Assembly: GCA_035291605.1 (NCBI GenBank)
Contig: DATDRS010000308.1
Coordinates: forward strand, 1-19,683
From: DATDRS01 sp035291605
GTDB lineage: Bacteria > Chloroflexota > Anaerolineae > Anaerolineales > UBA6663
Length of the DNA stretch: 19,683 nt
Direction: 5' to 3'
Shown here: one piece after another, positions 13,135 to 18,327 of the stretch
Layout: each line of letters begins with the position of its first letter
Numbering within the stretch: position 1 is the first letter of the stretch
Notes under the pieces: generated by a model
What the model saw: only the letters and a program-made list of their open reading frames with translations
What the model was told of the DNA's origin: nothing
Databases searched by the model: none
Made by a program: the position numbers and the translations under genes

Positions 13135-14027
13135 AAAACCTGGTCCCCCTCCCCTACCGGCGCGTCAGCGTCCAGCCCTACTCAGGCGAGATGACCGAGG
13201 CCGCCTTCCGCGCGCACTTCCTGGGCCGCGAGGCCTATCGCCGGACGGATTACATCGTGCTGCGCCAGGGCGAGGCGACCGCCGTCATCGCGATCACCGC
13301 GCCCGACCGCCAGAGCCTCTTCAGCCCCATTGACTCCGTAGGGGTGCTGGCGCTGCCGGAGGCATGCGTGTTTGCCGAGGCGCCCGACACCGACCCGGCC
13401 AACCCGTCGGCGCTGGCGGCCAAAGCGCACGAACTCGGCCTCGGCCCGGAAGCCACGCTCGTCGTGCGAGGCAGGTACGAGCATGTGAATTTCATCCACC
13501 ACCCGGACCCGCTGGTGATCCGCGTAGTCGAAGTCGCGCCGCCTGACCCGCCCAAGCTGTTCGGGTTGGCGCAGCACGTCCTCAGTTATGCCGACCTGCC
13601 GCCCATCCGCCTCGGACTCGAACGGATTGACCTGAACGACCTCGCGGCCGGACACGCCCCGGCGGCCTTCCTGGTCCCCTGTCGCTCTGGCGGCCTCGAC
13701 CGCTTCGGCGCGCCGGTCTACTTCCTGGACGAGCGGCCGGCGGCCCGCCAGGACTGGCTGCTGATCGGGTGCGAGCGCAGTTTGCAGTTTCACCGTCATT
13801 ACTACGGCGACGAGCCACCCCGCGTCGAGATGTGCCCGCGCAAACTGGCGGGAAGCCGGAACGAGCCGACCTTGCTGAAATGCTGCCTGCTCGAATTTGA
13901 CATGGAGCTGGACGGCCAGATAGCGGTCGTGCCGTGGGGCGCGGATTTGAAGATGGTCGAGGAGGCGCTGCGTAGATTGGTCAGTCAGCAGCAATCAGTG
14001 ACCGCTGATGACTGGAGGTTAGCATGA
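13131..14027 (+). CDS. Unidentified 298-aa protein coupled to ComA
   Basis: TTG 13131 overlaps the previous stop (TTGA) and has GGAGGG at 13119-13124. The end overlaps the ComA start (ATGA at 14024-14027), so all three genes are translationally coupled. I do not recognise the family with confidence. Visible features are an N-terminal LPYRRVSVQPYSGEMTEAAF, an HFLGREAYRRTDYIV segment, ENAR-like alternating strands, HVNFIHHPDPLVIRVVEV, a CRSGG loop, GCERSLQFHRHYYGDE, EMCPRK, and KCCLLEFDMEL. The six Cys are nearly all in the last 40 percent and, with H-rich HRHYYG, could bind metal. There is no signal peptide or membrane segment. Its placement makes it a candidate for a CoM-pathway or corrinoid-related enzyme. 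The last dozen residues come from a copy of the dispersed intergenic repeat. Confidence 0.75.
   Translation: MKNLVPLPYRRVSVQPYSGEMTEAAFRAHFLGREAYRRTDYIVLRQGEATAVIAITAPDRQSLFSPIDSVGVLALPEACVFAEAPDTDPANPSALAAKAHELGLGPEATLVVRGRYEHVNFIHHPDPLVIRVVEVAPPDPPKLFGLAQHVLSYADLPPIRLGLERIDLNDLAAGHAPAAFLVPCRSGGLDRFGAPVYFLDERPAARQDWLLIGCERSLQFHRHYYGDEPPRVEMCPRKLAGSRNEPTLLKCCLLEFDMELDGQIAVVPWGADLKMVEEALRRLVSQQQSVTADDWRLA
13976..14018. repeat. Repeat copy running into a coding 3' end (copy 4)
   Basis: GGTCAGTCAGCAGCAATCAG followed by TGACCGCTGATGACTGG has the same words as the repeat at 8182-8262. It encodes the C-terminal residues of the 298-aa protein and supplies the GGAGG (14014-14018) used by the ComA gene. 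The repeat has probably been inserted at, and has replaced, the original end of the upstream gene. Confidence 0.5.
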
Positions 14028-14893
14028 AAGCCTGGGCCGATGTGTTCACCCATCTCGACGAGCGCAGCCGCAAGCCGCGCACGGCGGGCGTGACGATGAT
14101 CATTGACAAATGCCAGGGGCCGAACGCCACCGCCGACCTGCTGGCGACGACCGGCGATTATATTGACCAGTGGAAACTCTCGTTCGGCACGTCGGCGCTG
14201 CTGGACGAAAACCTGCTCCGGGACAAAATCGCGCTGGTCAAAGAGCAGCAGGTCCTCGTCTATCCGGGCGGCACGCTGACCGAGTACGCCATCGTGCGCG
14301 GGAGGTGGCGGGAGTACATGCGCCGCGCGCGCGATCTGGGCTTTAGCGGCGTCGAGATTTCCGACGGCACGATCCATCTCGCGCCGGACGTCCGCCGGGA
14401 CGCGATTCGCTTTGCGCTCGATTTGGGCCTGACGGTGGTCGCGGAGGTCGGCAAAAAGGACCCGCGCCAGCAGCTCCACCCCGAAGAACTGGCCGAACTG
14501 GCCCTGACCGACTTTGAAACCGGGGCCGCCTGGGTGATCATCGAGGCGCGCGAATCCGGCAAGGGCATCGGCATCTACGACAAGGAAGGCCGCGTTTACG
14601 AGCAGGATGTGGACATCATCTTGTCGGCGCTCAACAGCCATCTCGGGCGGCTCATTTGGGAGGCGCCGCTCAAGAACCAGCAGGAATATTTCATCCTGCG
14701 CTTCGGGCCGGACGTGAGCCTGGGCAACATCCAGCCGCGCGACGTGCTCGGCGTCGAAGCCCTGCGCGCCGGGCTGCGCTTTGAGACTTTGCAGCCTCTG
14801 GTCGAGCAAATGGAGCGGGAAGGCGCCGCCGACATCCCGACGCTGGCCGACCGCATCTCACGCATGGCGAAGCGGCGGCTGCCGGAAGCGTGA
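14024..14893 (+). CDS. comA: Phosphosulfolactate synthase (ComA/XcbB1 family)
   Basis: The product is 289 aa, close to family size. GGAGG (14014-14018) serves ATG 14024. The enzyme adds sulfite to phosphoenolpyruvate to give (R)-phosphosulfolactate, the first step of coenzyme M synthesis in methanogens and in bacteria such as Xanthobacter. The match is strong along the whole chain: GDYIDQWKLSFGTSA, VYPGGTLTEYA, V110-E-I-S-D-G115, A-E141-V-G-K-K145, IEARESGKGIG (E174-G183), EAPLKNQQ at 213-220, FILRFGPDV, and a C-terminal EALRAGLRFET. These are the TIM-barrel strand ends of ComA. The protein has about 35 extra residues at the C-terminus compared with archaeal ComA. Bacillus YitD is a distant relative that makes sulfolactate for spores, but no spore or dehydrogenase gene is near. 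It lies between corrinoid genes and an MtrH-family gene, which is unusual. Confidence 0.95.
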   Translation: MKAWADVFTHLDERSRKPRTAGVTMIIDKCQGPNATADLLATTGDYIDQWKLSFGTSALLDENLLRDKIALVKEQQVLVYPGGTLTEYAIVRGRWREYMRRARDLGFSGVEISDGTIHLAPDVRRDAIRFALDLGLTVVAEVGKKDPRQQLHPEELAELALTDFETGAAWVIIEARESGKGIGIYDKEGRVYEQDVDIILSALNSHLGRLIWEAPLKNQQEYFILRFGPDVSLGNIQPRDVLGVEALRAGLRFETLQPLVEQMEREGAADIPTLADRISRMAKRRLPEA

Positions 14894-14915
14894 ACTTATC
14901 CAAGGAGCATCCATC

Positions 14916-16013
14916 ATGGGCTTGTTTCGTTTCGACACCCCTCAGAAAGTCATGAAGATCGGCCACATCGAGTGCGGCGGCCAGCCGGGCGAGCGCCCGC
15001 CCGTGCTGATGGCGAACATGTTCCAGACCGGCCACAAGATCGTCGAGAGCCGCAAGCCGCCCCGCTGGGACAAAGCCGCCGCGCTCGACGAGATCAAGCT
15101 CGTCGAGGAGATGTCGCACGAGACAGGCGTCCCGGCGATCATCGGCATCGTCGCGCCCACGCCCGACGAGATCAAGGCTTACTGCGAGTGGTTCCTCTCG
15201 GTCAACGACACGATGGTGTTCCAGATTGACACGTGGACGGAGGAAGCCCGCCGCGCCGGGGCGCGCTTCGTGAAAGAAGCCGGGGTCCAGCACCGCTTCA
15301 ATTACAACAGCATCACCGCGTGGGATCCCGACATCCCTGATCAGGTGGCCGAACTCAAAGCGTGCGGCATCAGGTCGGTGATCCTGCAACCCTTTGATTC
15401 CGAGGATAAACGCGCCACCGGTCGCCTCAAGTCGCTGCGCAAGATACTCAAGCAGATCGAAGGCGGCGCGTTTGATTCGATCCTGGTGGACACGACGACG
15501 ATGAACCTCCCCACACAGGGCTTCTGCTACCTGGCCAACCGTATGGTCAAAGAAGAGTTTGGCCTGCCGGCCGGCAACGCGCCCGCTAACGGCTCGTACA
15601 TGTGGAAAGAGGTGATCCAGAAGTGGGGCCGCTCCGCCTTTCAGGGCATGGACGCCGCCATGCACGGCATCGCGGCGGTCATGTGGAACGACTGGATGGC
15701 CTACGGCCCGATCACCGGCACACGCCGCGTGTTCACGGCGGTAGCAGCCGCCGTGGCGATGGTCACCGTGATGGCGTGGGACGAGGGGTTGGAACTGCCT
15801 GACAACCCGAGCCACCCGCTCAACAAGCACTTCCCGAAGGAGATGGAGTTTATGAAGGGCCTGCGCGCCGCGAAGAGTGACCGGTTGATGGAGCGGCAGC
15901 AGGCATTGGGCGAGAAACGCCGCGCAACGCGCGAAGCGGAGGCAGGCGCTGAGTCCGGCGACGAGCGTGACCTCATGCCGGAGAGCGCCGCGGCGATTCA
16001 ACCGGACAAATAA
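14916..16013 (+). CDS. MtrH-family methyltransferase (methylcorrinoid:THF type)
   Basis: The product is 365 aa. AAGGAG (14902-14907) serves ATG 14916. The N-terminus is diagnostic of MtrH: FRFDTPQKVMKIGHIECGGQ, then PGERPPVLMANMF and a GHKIV turn, followed by EEMSHETGVPAIIGIVAPT, IDTWTEEARRAGARFV and YNSITAWDP. In methanogens MtrH moves the methyl group between tetrahydromethanopterin and the corrinoid of the Mtr complex. Bacterial homologues such as MtgA of Desulfitobacterium use tetrahydrofolate with soluble corrinoid proteins. No other Mtr subunit is seen here. Residues beyond about 320 form a charged tail ending in SAAAIQPDK and are probably flexible. It would connect the corrinoid protein at 11836 to the folate pool. 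The MetV-like gene follows, consistent with folate. Confidence 0.9.
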   Translation: MGLFRFDTPQKVMKIGHIECGGQPGERPPVLMANMFQTGHKIVESRKPPRWDKAAALDEIKLVEEMSHETGVPAIIGIVAPTPDEIKAYCEWFLSVNDTMVFQIDTWTEEARRAGARFVKEAGVQHRFNYNSITAWDPDIPDQVAELKACGIRSVILQPFDSEDKRATGRLKSLRKILKQIEGGAFDSILVDTTTMNLPTQGFCYLANRMVKEEFGLPAGNAPANGSYMWKEVIQKWGRSAFQGMDAAMHGIAAVMWNDWMAYGPITGTRRVFTAVAAAVAMVTVMAWDEGLELPDNPSHPLNKHFPKEMEFMKGLRAAKSDRLMERQQALGEKRRATREAEAGAESGDERDLMPESAAAIQPDK

Positions 16014-16018
16014 CGGCC

Positions 16019-16054
16019 CAGACCTGTCGGGTCTTAAGAGACCCGATAGATCTG
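16019..16054 (+). repeat. Strong hairpin between MtrH- and MetV-like genes
   Basis: CAGACCTGTCGGGTCT (16019-16034), a 4-base loop TAAG, and AGACCCGATAGATCTG (16039-16054). Of 16 positions, 14 are Watson-Crick pairs, one is G-T and one is a mismatch. It begins 5 bases after the MtrH-like stop. No T-run follows. The arm resembles the dispersed CAGACCTGTCGGGT palindromes of several bacterial genomes, so it may be a third repeat family, acting as an mRNA 3' stabiliser or partial terminator. Confidence 0.6.
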
Positions 16055-16061
16055 GCTCCCC

Positions 16062-16538
16062 ATGAGATTCCTCCAATCCCAGCCTCACTGGCTTGAAGTG
16101 GCTTACGAGGCCACGCACCGGATGCTCCAGCCCTTCCGGCGCTGGCTCAAGCCAGGTGGCTGGGCCGAGAAATTTTTCATCCGCGCCGAAAAGATGAGCA
16201 AAGGCGCGATCTTCGACTGCCGCATGTGCGGCCAGTGCGTGCTGCACAGCACGGGCATGACCTGCCCGATGACGTGCCCGAAGAATCTGCGCAACGGCCC
16301 GTGTGGAGGCGTGCGCGCGAACGGGCACTGCGAAGTCATCCCTGAGATGCGCTGCGTGTGGGTGGAGGCCTACGAACGCTCACTGCAAATGCCGGTTTAC
16401 GGCAAAGACCTGCATCACATCGTGCCGCCCCTCAACCGCCGGCTGGAGGGCACCTCGGCCTGGATCAACGACTTTACCGGCGTGGCCCAGCGGCCTCCGG
16501 CAGGATGGAATGCCTGGCTGGAGGTCAAGCAGCCATAG
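16062..16538 (+). CDS. MetV-like cysteine-rich methylene-THF reductase partner
   Basis: The product is 158 aa from ATG 16062, with no Shine-Dalgarno visible, directly after a hairpin. It corresponds to the MTHFR C-terminal-type domain (PF12225) known as MetV in acetogens. The cysteine array is complete: C53-x2-C56-x2-C59 in FDCRMCGQC, C68 and C72 in TCPMTCP, C81 in NGPCGGV, C90 in GHCEV and C98 in RCVW. It would hold zinc or iron-sulfur clusters and work with MetF in methylene-THF/methyl-THF interconversion. MetF itself is not in the window. The same type of protein occurs beside 'virulence factor' and MtrH/corrinoid genes in other bacteria, as here. It supports the view that the methyl group enters or leaves the folate pool. 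Confidence 0.88.
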   Translation: MRFLQSQPHWLEVAYEATHRMLQPFRRWLKPGGWAEKFFIRAEKMSKGAIFDCRMCGQCVLHSTGMTCPMTCPKNLRNGPCGGVRANGHCEVIPEMRCVWVEAYERSLQMPVYGKDLHHIVPPLNRRLEGTSAWINDFTGVAQRPPAGWNAWLEVKQP

Positions 16539-16544
16539 ACTCAA

Positions 16545-16579
16545 TGCAAGTGGTGTCACATTGCAAATGCGACTACAAT
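16545..16579 (+). promoter_or_regulatory. Candidate leaderless promoter with overlapping inverted repeat
   Basis: TACAAT at 16574-16579 is a good -10, seven bases before ATG 16587, so the transcript could start at the AUG itself (leaderless); no Shine-Dalgarno is present. The -35 region is weak. It is covered by an imperfect inverted repeat, TGCAAGTG (16545-16552) and CACATTGCA (16557-16565), a possible operator or activator site. The two lyase genes may therefore be regulated apart from the operon upstream. Confidence 0.4.
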
Positions 16580-16586
16580 TGAGCGC

Positions 16587-18239
16587 ATGGACACCACCGA
16601 GGAAACAGAATCCAGCCGCAACACCCCGCGCCTCAAAGAGCCTCCCGCGCCGGAGTTGATCGCGACCGCCTATGCGCGCGAGGTCGGCGATGCGGCCATC
16701 CTCTACACGGGGATGAGCCTGGCCGACCTGGCCCACGTGGTGATGCTCGTCGAGGCAGGAGTCATGGCGAAAGACATGGGCGCGGAACTCGCCCGCGCGC
16801 TGTTGGAGATTCACCCCAACCCGCCGCTCGACTTCGCGCTCGACCCGGCGCGCGGCGACCTGTACTCCAACCGCGAGGCTTATCTCAAGATGCACACCTC
16901 GGCGGTTGGCTGGCTCTCGGCCGGCCGCGCCCGGCGCGAGGCCACGACCATCGGCTACCGGATCGCCGTGCGCGCGCGCCTGCTAGCCTTCGCCGCTGCC
17001 CTCGTGGATTGCGCCGCCGCCGCCCTCGACCTCGCCGAGGCTCACCGGGCCACGCTCTTCCCCGATTACACCTACCTGCAACCCGCCCAACCTTCCGCCT
17101 TCGGCCATTACCTGCTCACGTTTGTTTATCCGATCCTGCGCGACCTTGACCGGCTGCGCGCTGCGTTTGGCCGTGCGAACGTCAGCCCGGCGGGGTCTGG
17201 GAGCGTCAACGGCAGCCGCCTCCCATTGGACCGCGCGCGCCTGGCCGAACTGCTCGGCTTTGAGGCGGTCATCCCGCACACGCGCGACGCGATGTGGCAG
17301 GCCGATGGCCCGATTGAAATCGCCGCGCTCCTCACCGCCGCGCTCGTCAACCTCGACCGGCTGGCCGAAGATTTGCAAATCTTTTCCACCGCTGAATTCG
17401 GGTTGGTCGAGCTCGCCGACCGCCACACGCGCATCAGCGTCATCATGCCGCAGAAGAAAAATCCGTATTCGCTGGCCTACGTGCGCGGCGCCTGCGGCGA
17501 GTGCATCGGCCTGCTCGCAGCTATGGCCGTCGTGGGCAAAACGCCCTCCGGCCAGATTGACAACCGCATGTTCGCCTACGGCGACATCCCCCGCGCGCTC
17601 GATACCGCTACGGGGGCCGCCCGGCTGATGGCCTCCGTTTTGCGCGGCCTGACCGTGAACGCCGACCGCGCCGCCCGACGCGCCGCCGAGGATTTCATCG
17701 GCGCGACCGACCTGGCTGAGGTCATCATGTTGAAATCCGGCCTTGATTACAAGGCGGCGCATGACATTGTTGCTCGCGCGGTGCGGATGGCGCTGGAAGC
17801 TGGCCTGACCACGCTCACCGCTGACCTTGTGAACGCCGCTGCCGTAGAGACGCGGCATGCCGCGTCTCTACGGATTATGCCGGAAATGATCGCCGAGGCG
17901 CTTGACCCGGCCCGCATCGTCCAGACCCGCACTGGAACCGGCGGCGCGGCGGAATCCTCCGTGACGGAAATGATCGCCGAATGTCGGGGAATGCTGGCCG
18001 ATCACGCGCACTGGCGCGAGGCGACCGAGGTGCGCCTGCAGACCGCCGAAATGCAATTGCTCATGATCGCCGCCGCTCTGCACATGGCTCGTCCCAACCC
18101 GCAACCGGGCGGAGAGCAACCGCCAGAACCGCAGGCCCGGCCCGAAGAACGCCGCGAGCCGCAATCACTGGAAGAAACGTTTGACGAGCTATTCAAGGAC
18201 TTGCCTAAACCGCCTAACCGCCGACGTTTTAGGACATAG
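16587..18239 (+). CDS. Aspartase/fumarase-superfamily lyase, argininosuccinate-lyase-like (XcbC1/XcbD1 candidate)
   Basis: The product is 550 aa; argininosuccinate lyase is about 460. It has the superfamily's three conserved regions: DLYSNREAYL, TYLQPAQPSAFGHYLL, and ISVIMPQKKNPYSLAY. Two departures matter. The His of ASL's T-H-L-Q motif, a catalytic acid/base residue, is Tyr (Y163). The GSS of the signature loop is I-S-V, keeping only the first Ser (S284) and K290. The superfamily normally eliminates fumarate. In Xanthobacter, XcbC1, a divergent member, instead eliminates phosphate from phosphosulfolactate to give sulfoacrylate. With a ComA homologue three genes upstream, that role or the next one is likely. 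The N-terminal 25 residues and a Pro/Glu-rich tail (about 505-550) are extra. A perfect 32-bp palindromic element lies in frame inside the gene. Arginine synthesis is unlikely, as no arg gene is near. Confidence 0.82.
   Translation: MDTTEETESSRNTPRLKEPPAPELIATAYAREVGDAAILYTGMSLADLAHVVMLVEAGVMAKDMGAELARALLEIHPNPPLDFALDPARGDLYSNREAYLKMHTSAVGWLSAGRARREATTIGYRIAVRARLLAFAAALVDCAAAALDLAEAHRATLFPDYTYLQPAQPSAFGHYLLTFVYPILRDLDRLRAAFGRANVSPAGSGSVNGSRLPLDRARLAELLGFEAVIPHTRDAMWQADGPIEIAALLTAALVNLDRLAEDLQIFSTAEFGLVELADRHTRISVIMPQKKNPYSLAYVRGACGECIGLLAAMAVVGKTPSGQIDNRMFAYGDIPRALDTATGAARLMASVLRGLTVNADRAARRAAEDFIGATDLAEVIMLKSGLDYKAAHDIVARAVRMALEAGLTTLTADLVNAAAVETRHAASLRIMPEMIAEALDPARIVQTRTGTGGAAESSVTEMIAECRGMLADHAHWREATEVRLQTAEMQLLMIAAALHMARPNPQPGGEQPPEPQARPEERREPQSLEETFDELFKDLPKPPNRRRFRT
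17842..17873. repeat. 32-bp perfect palindrome inside the lyase gene
   Basis: The half-site is CCGTAGAGACGCGGCA and the other half is its exact reverse complement. It shares GTAGAGACG with the intergenic element at 6150-6178. In the protein it spells roughly AVETRHAASLR, between AAA and IMPEMI, with no frame disruption. It is a REP-like palindrome inserted in, or captured as, coding sequence. Confidence 0.85.
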
Positions 18240-18327
18240 CAGATGGCGAATACCGATGGCTGATAGTCCTCCGCCGTCAGCCATCGGCCATCTGCGATCA
18301 GCCATCGACTATCTACCATCAGCCACC
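18239..18327. repeat. Intergenic repeat, GATGGCTGAT family (copy 5)
   Basis: The repeat fills the 88-base gap between the two lyase genes. CCGATGGCTGA (18253-18263) pairs perfectly with TCAGCCATCGG (18277-18287), and GCAGATGGC (18239-18247) with GCCATCTGC (18287-18295). Further ATCAGCCATCGACTATC and CCATCAGCC words follow up to the next ATG. As a result the next gene has no Shine-Dalgarno. Confidence 0.75.

Noticed and set aside
14024..14893. Spore sulfolactate synthesis (YitD-like role)
   Set aside because: The family fits, but no sulfolactate phosphatase, dehydrogenase or spore gene is near, and the neighbours belong to corrinoid chemistry and to the CoM-type lyases. It is kept as an alternative only.
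14691..16328. 545-codon minus-strand open frame across three genes
   Set aside because: It spans the ends of ComA, the MtrH-like gene and part of the MetV-like gene, all well identified on the + strand. Its sequence shows no domain and is a shadow.
16587..18239. Arginine biosynthesis argininosuccinate lyase
   Set aside because: The key His is Tyr, the GSS loop is altered, the protein is 90 residues longer than normal, and no arginine gene is nearby.
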